DNA of 64,000 nt from Amphibalanus amphitrite (lineage: Eukaryota; Arthropoda; Thecostraca; Balanomorpha; Balanidae): positions 620,001 through 684,000 of the forward strand of contig NW_024881613.1 in assembly GCF_019059575.1 (NCBI RefSeq), in the 5' to 3' direction. Below the pieces are notes generated by a model. It searched no databases. It saw only the letters and a list, made by a program, of their open reading frames with translations, and was not told where the DNA came from. Positions 10,118-21,364 of the stretch are shown here, piece by piece. The translations under genes were made by a program, and so were the position numbers. Positions within the stretch are counted from its first letter, which is position 1; every line of letters starts with the position of its first letter.

Positions 10118-10975
10118 TTAACCCGCGCCCCACTGGGGTCTGCGTATAACACGCCCTACTGGGGGGGGGGGCTATTCATAGCCCCCCTCCTAACTCCGAA
10201 ACTACTGGGCCGATCGTCAAAATTCAAACGGCGTCTGATAGCCCCGGAAAAACTGTCGAAGCGATACCTAATTTCATTGACCTCGAGGTCACCGATGACA
10301 TCACAGGTCAGGTCAAAGTAAAAATTATTAGCATTTTGGCTTGTTCACGTCACGTTCACGTTTTGGGCTCTGGCCGCCGTCTTACAAATCAGATCAGGCT
10401 CATTTTTGGTTCACACACTCGTGAACAGATGCTCTAGATACCCTGAGGGTACCAAACTTGTACTTTGATTTTCAGGTCAAGGTCAGGTCATCATAGGTCA
10501 CGAAAATATTATTTATAGTCACCGTGGAAAATATTATATCATGCGTCGGTCACGTGACACATGTTTTATGGTCCACTTATGCCAAAGATTTCGAATTTGA
10601 TGTCGTCTGTGTCATTCGAGGTCATTTTGAGTCGAATTTAGCTTAGGTCAGGTCACTTTCAGGTCAAAAAGGGTCAAATTTTGAAGTTAAAATTTTTCAA
10701 CAAACAAGGTGTCTAATGGATGCAGTTTGAGCTCAGAAACACGATTGTGCTATTTATATTGGCGTACGATGTAAAATACGTGCTGAAAAATTGATTTGAA
10801 AAATTAATAATTGTGAATTTTTTTGCAATAATGCGTATCACTTGGCCATTTTTGAAGATATTTAGGTAAAACTTGCTAGAGTTATAAAAAAGTCCATTTT
10901 TTTCAAAAGGCTCATGGCCCGAAGTATTATTTTGGAGTTGGCACGTGCGAGACGCTAGAAAATAACGCAAGCTGA
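10118..10975 (-). mobile_element. Family B TTAA MITE, partial copy B2
   Basis: From TTAA at 10118-10121 the sequence is the inverse of the right part of B1 (14679 back to about 13950). It includes the CTATTCATAG-centred G/C-run hairpin. The inner end near 10975 diverges, so the copy is incomplete or belongs to a longer subfamily. Confidence 0.6.
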
Positions 10976-11394
10976 GATTAATTTCTCCAGGGGGGGTCGA
11001 AGTCTAGTTCATACTAGACTGGCAACCCCACGGCTGACGTCACGATCCCCAGCGTGACGTCACAGCCCCAGGGCATTGACCCCTTGAAGCTTGCAATATT
11101 TGATGGTGCTTACAGACAAACTGAACAAAGCTTGTACGTAACAAAAGAGTCATGCTTCTACGCTCGATGTGTTTATTGTGTTTTTAGCAGATAAAGCAGA
11201 CAAAATTGTTCAAAGGCAGAAACAGCGAGGTGTACGCCAGTCGCCACGCATCGATCTCATCGCATATGGTGCCCCAAGAGGCGCAGCATTGCACCCGTGA
11301 CCCCTCTTTATGTCCCTAAGGTCATTTCAGGTCAAGAATGGTCTCCAGCAGTTTTTTGTTTTACCGTAACCTTTGACAGAGATATGATTCTTGA
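10976..11394. other. Intergenic repeat-like sequence with paired CRE-like palindromes
   Basis: TGACGTCA occurs at 11035-11042 and 11055-11062. A small hairpin AGTCTAG/CTAGACT lies at 11001-11020 after a G-run. The sequence looks like the end of another MITE family, but boundaries are not visible. Confidence 0.4.
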
Positions 11395-12572
11395 TTAACC
11401 CGAGCCCTGCTGGGGGGGGGGGGGGGGGGTGTTTCAACACCCCTTGTGGTTTTTCGCGAATATCTCAACGTTTTTGGTACACCTTATCATACATCAATTC
11501 TACACATGTTGTGAAAATTTCAGACCAAAGTCATTCAAGGTCAGGTCACCAGGTCACTTGAAGTGACCTCACCTCATAAAAAGTTTCAATGTCTGTCATA
11601 GCTACACCGAGTGACTGATCGCTTTAAAACTTTTAGCGATTGCTAAGAGCAATAGCATGTACAAAATGCATATCTCAGAATTTTGATATCGATGACCTAT
11701 GGTCAGGTCAATTTTGCGACCTCCCCATTATAAGTCAATGAGAGAAAATTAAAATGCGCCTCTTTTGGACGAAAGACATTATAAACACTCCCAAACACCG
11801 AATTACAAGTGGTTTAGACACACTGAATATGAAAATGGTGTCCGTGACCCTTGTATATGCCCTGAGGTCATCTTAGGTCACGAATTGTATCTAACAGTTT
11901 TTCGCAAATAACTTTTGATAGAGACATGCTAGAGCAATGAAAACGCCTTAGATGTGTTTAGCTAGACGATACGGATCGACTGATATGCAACATGACCCTT
12001 TCCGGTCAGGTCATGACCTTGACCTGAGGTCAAGTTTTCAACTTGACCTTTCAAGGTCAAGTTATAGTTCATTCGATGCGTCTTGACGAGAGGAACACGA
12101 TGCCGATGAAAGTAAGCTCGTACAAGGCTTGGGTCAAAAGTTATTGCAGAAAAACTGTTTCCGAAAAAATCGGCTTTTTTGCAGTTTTTGCCCCCTGCAG
12201 GCAAAACCGTTGACGTTAGGTCAAATCTGATAAAATTCCTCAGAAAGGGCGTTAATAGGGCTATCGAATGCGCTTTTCCGCGGCGCTGTAGCTCTATTGG
12301 TTCCCGAGTTATGCGTCGGCTTCTTGGAAATTGTCGACATTCGACCTGGAAATCGGCGAAATTTTGCCTTCAATGACCTCTGGTGACCTGACCTTTGACC
12401 TGACCAAAAAATTGACCGAAGTGATCTCGTCATTATTTTTGACGCTCTTTCGAACGCCGCCTTCCGCGTATCGCTACGTGGCCCAGGAGCCGAGTTAGAA
12501 GGGGGGTGTTCAAACCCCCCCCCCCCCCAGCAGGGCGTGGAAATCCAGGACCCCCAGCCGGGCGCGGGTTAA
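11395..12572 (-). mobile_element. Family D TTAA MITE, full-length copy D2
   Basis: TTAA lies at 11395-11398 and 12569-12572. It is inverted relative to D1. It has G-run/GTGTTTCAACAC hairpins, the AACTCGGCTCCTGGGCCACGT block near its right end, and dense AGGTCA sites, including AGGTCATGACCT at about 12008. Confidence 0.75.
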
Positions 12573-13495
12573 AGTTTCCAGGCATTCTCTGGTTCTCTGT
12601 CTCTTGATTTCTCAACCTGTCGGCTGTCTCAACCGTTCACGGTTTTCTGAAAGCTTCTGAGTGGCGGCTCTTCCACCAGCTATAAGCTGGTTGTTTCGTG
12701 GTTCTTGACTTATAGCAAAACTTCTGATTCTCAGACAATTTATGATCGATCACACTTAGATCACAAGGATGCTTCTACCGGGATAAAAACAGATATCTCT
12801 GCGTATCATTCACTTTACCACCAGGGACTGGCGACTTGCATTCTGTATAACATAATAAGTCTTTATTCTTATTTCTTTACGCGCTGAAATTAACCACCTG
12901 TGTCTGGAACCATGATATGATAAAGTAAAAATATTATGCCAAAGCTAGATAAATTAGATGAGCCCCGAAATACAGGAAAATATCCAAAGAGCTTGTTTTA
13001 CCCTATTTCATAACAACAAAACTATCTGCAAATACGAGATAGCGTCCTTAGCAACCGCCCATAGCAACGTGTTTGTCTGAACCACGCATCTGGAAAATTA
13101 AGTAGATACTGGATAAGTCGACTAGAGTTTGGTCAAAACTACACTGAATTTGATTTCGAAATGGCTTTTTGTGAATCAAATGTAAAGTGACTTATTATTT
13201 CCTTTTAAATTTTCATACTATTAGAAAACATGCTTGTTTGCTCTATATTTGTAAAGAAACAACTGCAAGGACGAAATATCACGACAAATTCTAGTACCTT
13301 GTTGGTAGGAAACTTCGTCCAACCTTATGTTTTAGGGCCTTGAATTTCTCGGCCATTTTTGAAAGATAAGCACGGTGCAACGGAGCAAGTTGTTCAATTT
13401 AGCTTTTAAAACGTGTCACATTGCAGAATGTTAGTAATTTCATAGATTTGAGCCATTCTGTTGATTTTGCATGCAAATTTAACGTCACTCCTGTA
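12573..13495. other. Intergenic AT-rich sequence, nothing recognised
   Basis: No gene, tRNA or clear repeat is seen. The longest frame is about 60 codons. Confidence 0.4.
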
Positions 13496-14679
13496 TTAAC
13501 CCGCGCCCCACTGGGGGGGGGCTATTTATAGCCCCCCCTCCCGTTTTTCTGCAATAACTTCCAAACCCCTTGACGGATCGACGCCAAACTTTCAGTACCT
13601 TCGGCTGCATCAATTTGACACCTTGTGTCAAAATTTGAACTTCGTAGCTACCATAGGTCGGCCGGAAATGACGTCAGAGTGACGTCATGTTCGTCCGATT
13701 TCGACGCAAAACATTGAACCACGGCAATCGCTCCCAAGAGCTCAGTTTTTAAGCTAGATCCAATTTCTTTGCATGAAAGGACTCAAAATTGACCGCGCTA
13801 TCAAACTGCTATCTCGGATTTTCAAAATTTTGAAAATTTCGAAAATTTAATATAATAATATTCAAAATTTATATTTTTATATTTTTTTCAGAAAGTTTTT
13901 GACTTTTCAAAAAAAACGGAATATATGTGACAGAACGCATGATTATGACTAACTCTAGCAAGTTTTAGCTAAATATCTTCAAAAATGGCCAAGTTATACG
14001 CATTATTGCAAAAAATTCACAATTATCAATTTTTCAAATCAATTTTTCAGCACGTATTTGACATCGTACACCAATATAAATGGCACCATCGTGTTCCTGA
14101 GCTCAAACTGCATCCAATAGACACCTTTTTTGTTGACAAATTTTAACTTCAAAATTTGACCTTTTTTGACCTGAAAGTGACCTGACCTAAGCTAAATTCG
14201 ACTCAAAATGACCTCGAATGGCACAGACGACATCAAATTCGAAATCTATGGCCTAAATGGACCATAAAACATGTGTCACGTGACCGACGCATGATATCAT
14301 ATTTTCGTGACCTGTGATGACCTGACCCTGACCTGAAAATCAAGGTACAAGTTTGGTACCCTGAAGGTATCTAGAGCATCTGTTCACGAGTGTGGAAACC
14401 AAAAATGAGCCTGATCTGACTTGTAAGACGGCGGCCAGAGCCCAAAATGTGAACAAGCCAAAGTGCTAATAATTTTTACTTTGACCTGACCTGTGACGTC
14501 ATCGGTGACCTCGAGGTCAATGAAATTAGGTTTCGCTCGACAGTTTTTCCGGGGCTATCAGACGCCGTTTGAATTTTGACGATCGGCCCAGTAGTTTCGG
14601 AGTTAGGAGGGGGGGCTATGAATAGCCCCCCCCCCCAGTAGGGCGTGTTATACACAGACCCCAGTGGGGCGCGGGTTAA
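13496..14679 (+). mobile_element. Family B TTAA MITE, full-length copy B1
   Basis: TTAA lies at 13496-13499 and 14676-14679, with termini CCCGCGCCCCACTGGGG. Subterminal hairpins are centred on CTATTTATAG (left) and CTATGAATAG (right) between G- and C-runs. A pair of TGACGTCA-like sites occurs near 13668-13690, with AGGTCA half-sites inside. There is no coding capacity. Confidence 0.75.
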
Positions 14680-15235
14680 CCTTGATTCCACAGCTAGCCC
14701 ATCACTTGAGAAATAGCAAGCGGCAACTATTTAAACATTCAAGACAGAATCTGTCGGGGGCCGGAATTCTGAGCGAAAAGCTCATGGAAAACATGTCATT
14801 ATTTGCTGAAGCTGGTGACGTTCCGTATTGTTGTCTTGCATTGTGTTCTCGCATGCTACCTACAAACTTCAGTCGTCTTTTTATAAGTCTTTCCAGATTT
14901 AGTTGGCGCATACCCGACTTCTTCCCAGTGCAGAAATCGATCGATCAGCATTGTAATAGATCGGCAGATATACTGGCTCATGTTTCTTTTTGTACTCAAC
15001 AGAAATAAATCTAAAACAAAATGTCAATCCGTGTGTTACTTTTGTAGGTCTGCAAACAGGTCATCCACGTCATCAGTTTAATCATTTGTTTAGTGCCTAT
15101 GGCTAGACCCCGTGTGGAAGCATTTTCGATTCACAGTTCCTCATTATGAGTCGAATGTCTATACTTTTTTCCAAACTATCGCAAGTCAGAGACCAGCCCA
15201 GACCAGCCGACCGAGCCGGCCAGTGATTTCGAAAC
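14680..15235. other. Intergenic, nothing recognised
   Basis: An open frame of 114 codons exists (14664-15008, +). It starts inside the B1 terminus and shows no recognisable domain, so I do not call it a gene. Confidence 0.35.
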
Positions 15236-15815
15236 GTGCCAAGTGGTGCCAAGCGTGCCAAGCCGGTGTTCGTTGATTTCTGTAAAAACCATCACTTCGC
15301 ACGTGACAATTCTAAAATCGATTTTCGGGCCGTGCGCCTTTTGAAAAAAAAAATGGACTATAGTAATAATAACGCGTTCTATCGCATATATTCCGTTTTT
15401 TTTCGAAAAGTCAAAAACTTTTTGGAAAAAATGTAAAAATGTAAATTTTGAATTTTATTATATAAAATTTTCGAAATTTTCAGAATTTCGAAAATCCGAG
15501 ATAGCAGTTTGATAGCGCAGTCTATTTTGAGTCCTCTCATGCAAAGAAAATGGATCTAGCTTAAAAACTGAGCCCTTGGGAGCGATTGCCGTGGTTCAAT
15601 GTTTTGCGTCGAAATCGGCCGTACATGACGTCACTCTGACGTCATTTCCAGCCGACCTATGGTAGCTAAGAAGTTCAAATTTCGACACAAGGTGTCAAAT
15701 TGATGCAGCCGAAGGTACTGAAAGTTTGGCGTTGATACGTCAAGCGGTTTGGAAGTTATTGCAGAAAAACGGGAGGGGGGCTATGAATAGCCCCCCCCAG
15801 TGGGGCGCGGGTTAA
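15236..15815 (-). mobile_element. Family B TTAA MITE, left-end fragment B3
   Basis: The sequence ending at TTAA 15812-15815 is the inverse of the first part of B1 and runs further inward than B1 does. B1 is therefore probably an internal-deletion form of a longer element. Confidence 0.55.
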
Positions 15816-15972
15816 AATTGGATATTATCGGCTTCCTCTCGTGACGGGCAGCACGCTCGTTTTTTTCCGCGAAGCTCTAGCTCGATCAGGGGCCAAACGC
15901 GAGGGGGGGGTCGTACCAACCAACCCTTGTGCCGTCGAAGGACGGAAAATGGCCTGCGCCGGCGAGGGTTAA
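15816..15972. mobile_element. Family F terminus fragment
   Basis: It contains CGCGAAGCTCTAGCTCGATC and a GGGGGGGTCGTACCAACC hairpin, and ends CGGCGAGGG-TTAA (TTAA 15969-15972). It matches the left end of the family F element near 55080-55180. Confidence 0.5.
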
Positions 15973-16660
15973 AAGCTCCATGTGACATTTTACCGCCCTT
16001 TATTGTCTTTATATGAACAAGCCTAACTGACTCACAGCTACATATCTTAGTGCCTCTTTAGTGACTCTTTAGTGCCCTGCTACATATGTTACCATCACGC
16101 ATATATATGCATGACGCATATGTATTACATATGTAATACATTGTATTACATGTTGATTTCATCACTTTTTGTCACTTATCAAGAGCTCTAGCTCCATGTT
16201 CATATATTCTAAGCATGTATTCTGATCTCTGGATCAAACATGTTAGAAAACATATGTGAAAACACGTCGAATGTGCTCATTTCAAGATTACAGATCAACT
16301 GATAAGCAGCATGGCGCTTTTCGGATGAAAAAAAATGCGTCTCGAATGCGAAGGATGATATGAAAAAATATCAAGGCAGACATGAGCCAACATTTATTTG
16401 CCAACATTTATTAGAGGGAGGGCTGATGGGTGCAAAATGACCTGACCCTGGATCTAACCTACAAAGGACCAAAAACCTTCCTTGATTGTCCGAAAATATC
16501 CAACAGTTGATAGCTCCATGACCCTGGAGCATTGCTATGGGATGCGTGAAAAGACTTTCCTCGTCTCGATCAATTACGACCGGACGATGTCATGGCGCAA
16601 GAAATGTGTTCTTTAGATTAAGCACAACTTAAACAGGGCATTTAAATGCCGCTCTCACCG
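15973..16660. other. AT-rich intergenic, nothing recognised
   Basis: It contains small local repeats of ATATGT/ACATAT near 16080-16150. No gene is evident. Confidence 0.35.
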
Positions 16661-17411
16661 TCAGGGGCGGATCCAGGATTTCTATAGGGTGGGGACAGTC
16701 AGCGCAGGAGCGGCACATTTTCCACCTACAGGGGCGGCATTCATAGGTCCGTTCCAGTCGCTTCCGAAAAAGTGTTCAACATCAAAGGTCAAGGTCAAGG
16801 TCATGCTCAAAATTGACCACAAACTTTGCACTTTTTCGTACATGTTGCGTGCTAACTTCCAATATGTTTTGAAATGTTTTGAGGCTTAGCAGGTCCCTAT
16901 TTGTGGTTCATCTTACGATACAATGCTGTTCAAAGGTCAAGGTCACAGAAGAGTGCCCTTGCTAGAGGTTATTTTACTGATTCAAGTTAGTAATAATAAG
17001 TAAGACAATTCTGCCATCCGGAGGCTCTAAATGAAGGCTTAGAGGAAAATAGATGTCAGATTCGTGATCAGCGGGTACGGATCCATCATAAACGGCCTTT
17101 CATGTGTCAAGGTCAACCAAAGGTATTCGAGGTCACATGAGGTCAACATAAAACTTGACCTTTTTCCAAACAAAAAATATGTCACTCGACGCGGCTTGAC
17201 AAGGCGAATGCGATGGTACCACTGCCGTAGCTCTAGGACCATTTTTTGTGGAAGTTATTTGCGAAAAAAAAACTAAACCCACAGCTCGGGGTCGTGGACC
17301 TGACCTCTGACCTCAGGTCACCAAAACTATTTTTCTATTTTTCTCTAGGTGAAACGCTACACAACCGTGCTCGTGATTTGTATTTATCTCTAAAACTCTA
17401 TTTTTAGCAGC
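16661..17411. mobile_element. hAT-like terminus followed by AGGTCA-rich MITE sequence
   Basis: CAGGGGCGGATCCAGG at about 16664 is a hAT-type terminal sequence like that at 45354, but no partner end is visible. From about 16780 the sequence holds a triple direct repeat AAGGTCAAGGTCAAGGTCA and further AGGTCA sites, as in the TTAA MITE families. Confidence 0.4.
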
Positions 17412-17413
17412 TA

Positions 17414-18004
17414 CAGGGTGACACAAAAAAAACGGTCATCACCAAATTTCGAATAACTTCGGAAGTTTTATTCAGATCATCACCAAACTTCGGCCACTTA
17501 AGGTCACACCTATGTAGCATACATCCATTAAGTTTCAAGTCTTCACTACGAATACTTTTAGTACAGTGTGTGTTTTACTGACGCTCCACAATGTGCTCCA
17601 GGTGAGCGCCACGGCGCTGCAGGGCGTAGGCACACTTGCATCCGGCGGGCAAAGTTGTCGATAACCCGATGGCTGTGCACTTTACAGAGTGCAATGGCCT
17701 CTGGAGACAGTGCTCAGGGGGTGTGCTACCCCTGAAACGTTATTCTTATCGGGTTATCGTCAACTTTGCCCGCCGGAAGCAGGTGTGTCTACGCCCTGCA
17801 GCGCCGGGGCGCTCACCTGGAGCACATTGTGGAGCGTCCGTAAAACACACACTGTACTAAAAGTATTCGTAGTGAAGACTTGAAACTTGGTGGATGTCTG
17901 CTACATAGGTGTGACCTAAAGTGGCCGAAGTTTGGTGATGATCTGAATAAAACTTCCGAAGTTATTCGAATTTTGGTGATGACCGTTTTTTTTGTGTCAC
18001 CCTG
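17414..18004. mobile_element. Foldback MITE with arms from a mariner-type transposase end
   Basis: A 591-bp near-palindrome is flanked by TA (17412-17413 and 18005-18006). Both ends read CAGGGTGACACAAAAAAAAC inward. The arms are about 260-270 bp with a short unpaired centre. The right arm, read on the plus strand, encodes a stretch ending RRGAHLEHIVERP-stop, matching the usual C-terminal GGHxEH-L of IS630/Tc1/mariner transposases. The left arm holds the inverted copy. The element looks like an inverted duplication of a transposon 3' end. Confidence 0.7.
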
Positions 18005-18006
18005 TA

Positions 18007-18320
18007 TTTGAAGTTCGCGTCTGTGACGCCGAAGTTTGCCGTGCAGGGGTCTAGAAAAATTGACCCTTTGACGTCATCAATGGGGCTAGGTCTAAATTTT
18101 TTACTTCAGAAGATGTCAAATTAATGGCAGAAAAGTTACTGTGAGTTTCGCTTTCTTATCCCTAAGCATTCTGGAGCTATCGCAAATATTTTCCAGGGGG
18201 GGGGGGGCGAAAAACGCCCCTCCTGGCCCGCGAGGGTTAATGGGATGGTTACGGCGTAAGTTATTGGCGAAAAAGAGGAGGGATGGGTAAAATCCGCCCC
18301 CTTTCCACTGCGCGAGTTAA
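18007..18320. mobile_element. Family H TTAA MITE ends
   Basis: A G-run/CGAAAAACG/C-run hairpin (about 18197-18222) is followed by CGCGAGGG-TTAA (18237-18240). A second GCGAG-TTAA end lies at about 18312-18320. The sequence before 17412 may be the left part of the same element, split by the foldback insertion. Confidence 0.4.
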
Positions 18321-18929
18321 ATAACCTAATATAACGCAATTGTCAATTATTGACCAGGCCTTATTCGAATATCTGAAAGAAGGTGCCGGTAAATTATGTT
18401 TGCTCTCAACCAAAATCATGACAGGATCCAAGATGTATTTGCGATGGTGCACAATTACGTTTAGCCCTAGGATGCAAAATACCTTTTAAAAATAAAACTT
18501 GGAGCATAATGCAAGAGAATCTCAGACGACACCTATGAGGTCAAATCCCGGATTATCGTCTCATGCATCCGCTTACATCTCTGCTGCAGTCGCAAAACAA
18601 CACAACCAAATAGGGTCCTGATAAACAAATGGCATTGTTTCAACGAAACTATAAAGGAATTAACGTTTCACAGCATCCGAGCACAGCCCACAATCCACTC
18701 TTCCCTCGAACAGCAACCATTCTCTTTCTCTTGGGCCAATGGCTGGTTCTGAAATCATGTCAATATTATGGTAACAGCTTAAAACTTGGTAGTGGTGGTT
18801 GGGTGGTTAGGAATTTTGGTTTCCGCCAGGTCCATAATTATTTGCTTGGTGTTCCAATCCACTCAGAAGTACTTTTTTATGACAGTCTTCGATAAGGTTG
18901 CTCGTTTTCCAAAAAAAAAGTCTCCGGGT
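18321..18929. other. Intergenic, nothing recognised
   Basis: Ordinary composition, with no supported ORF or structural RNA seen. Confidence 0.35.
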
Positions 18930-19800
18930 AAATGTCGTGAACTCGTTACGAGCGAGCGAGCGCAGCGAGCGAAGCGAAGTCTTTTCAATATAACGGAAAA
19001 ATCTCAGTATGAGCGGCCCGGCCCGGCCCGGCCCGGCCCGGCCTGTAACGCTTTTGAGAGGCTTATATCTCAGCAACCGCAGGACCAATTGGCCTGCGGT
19101 CTTTTTTGCTGGGTAGCCCCATCCCTTCTACCCCGTAATTGACTACTTTTGATACATCTCAGTGACCGTCGTGGCACGTGCCACGTGAAAAGTCAAGGGT
19201 GTTCAAGCAGTTTTGCAAAAGTAATGATTTTGAGAGGCCCATATCTCAGTAGCGGCTTGAGCGATTGTCTTGCGGTAATTTTTATAGGGTAGCTGAATCT
19301 CTTCTACCAAAGGTCGGATACTCTTGATCTATGTGAGTGACCCCCACTGCACGTGCAAAATACAAAAAGAAGAGGTGCCAAATTTGTTCCTATTTCAGTA
19401 ACTCGGTAATTACTGGGGCGATTTCGCTGAAACTTGGCATACAGGTAGGCACCCACCAGGCAATGCATTCCCATGTGTTGCGGTTAGGGTGCTACTGCAC
19501 GTGCGCACGTGCAGGGGGCGTTTCCAGATCTCGAGAACGGCTGGACCGATTGCGCTCAAATTTGGTACACGGTTGGGGACCGGTTAGTAGGGTGCCGTGC
19601 AAAAGTCATTTTGGACCCCGTTTGCACGTGCGCACGTGCAGAATACCGCTTCCAGATCTCAGGAACGGCTGGGCCGATTGCGTTCAAATTTGGCACACCG
19701 CTAGCGACCGGTTAGAAGGGTGCTTTGCACAAGCCCGTTGGAAGTACCCTCTCGCCCTTCCGCACGTGCAAGGCTCACAATCTCGCTCGCTCGTTCTTCG
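18930..19800. repeat. Diverged 126-bp-type repeat block with CACGTG palindromes
   Basis: Several modules share a core similar to TATCTCAG-AAC-CTGG-CCGATTGCGCTCAAATTTGG, followed by a GCACGTGCGCACGTGC-like palindrome (clear at about 19497-19515 and 19623-19640). The same module recurs at 23.0-23.5 and 33.1-33.6 kb. The block is bracketed by inverted GAGC repeats (about 18950-18972 and 19780-19795). A GGCCC pentanucleotide repeat lies at about 19014-19043. Confidence 0.6.
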
Positions 19801-19837
19801 CCCAAAAGGCGTTTTACTGGTTTTATCAATTTGATAA

Positions 19838-21183
19838 TCACATTTTAATAAAGGGCCTTATCTTCATTTGAACGGATTTCAGTGAGTACTCGTATCCTCT
19901 CCACTTTTGCCAATTCACACCGTCCGCGTAGCTGGAGTGTTCACCTCCCAGGTAGAGGCCATTGAGGTTCGCCAAATGGCATTTCTCGTACCACCAACCT
20001 CCCTTGTAAGAAATGGCACAGTTTGCGGTCTTGTGCACATCTTGGTCTTTGTCTTTAGTTGTGAATTGCTTCTCAAAGTGGATTTTAAGGCTATCCCCGG
20101 CAGTACCTGAGTAGTTGGCGGCATGTAAACGGTAGCCGTCTGCCTCTGACGATATCTTGAAGTCCTGATACAGCGCGAACCTCTTCTCGCCTTCAAAGTC
20201 TTCCATGTCGATGCGCAGCTCGTAGCGCCGGTCCAGAAGCGATGTGGTGTGGAACAGGTGCTCCAGCCCCCACCAGAACTCCCCATCCAGCGCGCCGAAG
20301 CCCCACTTGTACGCCTCCCAGCCGAGGAAGAAGTCCTGTCGCGGCTGGATATCTGCCCTGCGCTGGAACACGGTCCAGCCGCCGCCGTCGGTGTCCTGGT
20401 CGCAGAGGGCCGGCACCGGCTGCCTCAGGCCCGGCCGCAGCAGGTGGACGCCGCTCCGGGCACCGGCAGGCAGGTCACTACAGTCCCGGACTGGACTGGA
20501 CTGGACGTCCGCCAGCCTGGACTCCAGCTGAGACTGGACTTGGCCGAGCCGCGTGTCGATCTGGGACTGAACGCGGTCCAGTTTGGACTCCAACCGGGCG
20601 TGAACAGTTCCTAGTCGTGCTTCTGTCTGGGCCTGAATTCCATCTAGTGTTGACTTTAGATCAGAGTCCAGTCTTCCAAGTCCCTCCTCCATGCCTTGAA
20701 GTTGGCGCTGAAGTGAGACATTTTGAGACTGTTGTCCTCCTTGAATATCGTCGATTTTTGCCATCAGCTCCGTCACCTGGGACTGCACTCCATCAACCTT
20801 CGATGTGAAATCAAGGTGGCCTTTCTTCAGGCCTACCTCGATCTCTTGCAGATGGATCTGAACTGTGGAATTTTGTGCCTCCTGTCCTCCCTGAATCCTG
20901 TCCAGTCTCACGGCCAGTTCAGTCAGTTGAGTCTGCAGTCCGGCCAGCCGGCCGTCCAGCTCGGCGACCTCAGGCTCCACGGCCGAGCGGACGATCCTGC
21001 CGACGGTTGACCAGAGCAGGTCCAGCGTGCTGGCCAGACAGGCCTCGCCGGCGCGGCGGCCGGGTCGGCCGGCTGATGAGCGGAGACGGCGCCTCCGTCC
21101 AGCCCCGTCAGACAGGTCAGCAGCAGCGGCAGCAGCAGCGGCACCAGCGGCCACCGAGGGGGAGCGCCGGCGTGCGAGGCCAT
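19838..21183 (-). pseudogene. Inverted FReD paralogue, frameshifted after the signal peptide
   Basis: This minus-strand copy is collinear with the gene at 6614-7954. It has the signal-peptide segment from the ATG at 21183, the coiled-coil segment and a full fibrinogen-related domain to the stop at 19838. Relative to the intact gene there are 5 extra bases (CGCGG-type) within about 21050-21057. Translation from 21183 leaves frame there and terminates near 20923, before the lectin domain. The long remaining frame (from 21154) reads the signal-peptide region in the wrong frame as an alanine-rich stretch, so it is unlikely to be secreted. Everything downstream stays open, so inactivation is recent, or the indel is an assembly or sequencing error in a GC-rich spot. 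The last about 90 residues differ strongly from the paralogue while the rest is almost identical. Confidence 0.75.
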
Positions 21184-21229
21184 GACGAGCAGCCGGAGAT
21201 GTGCACTAGCCACGCTGTGTAGACGGATA

Positions 21230-21330
21230 CTGTCTCTTAGGCCGCAGACAGCGGCTGTATATACGTGTTCAGAGGCTGGGCAGGGAGCTGTTTATGTTCT
21301 CTGGGGCAAACCAGCCGCTAGACAGTTCTG
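21230..21330 (-). promoter_or_regulatory. Conserved promoter of the inverted FReD copy
   Basis: GTATATAC at 21257-21264 is the TATA equivalent. The flanking GCCGCTGTCTGCGGCCTAAG and upstream CTGGTTTGCCCCAGAGAACA blocks match positions 6490-6570 of the intact gene. Homology ends close to the TTAA at 21365. Confidence 0.6.
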
Positions 21331-21364
21331 AAACTCGACTTGATGTTTAGGTGTTAGCGGTAGT

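Noticed and set aside
20242-20808. 188-codon plus-strand frame opposite the FReD copy
   Set aside because: Antisense shadow of the fibrinogen coding sequence. The same shadow appears opposite the intact gene.
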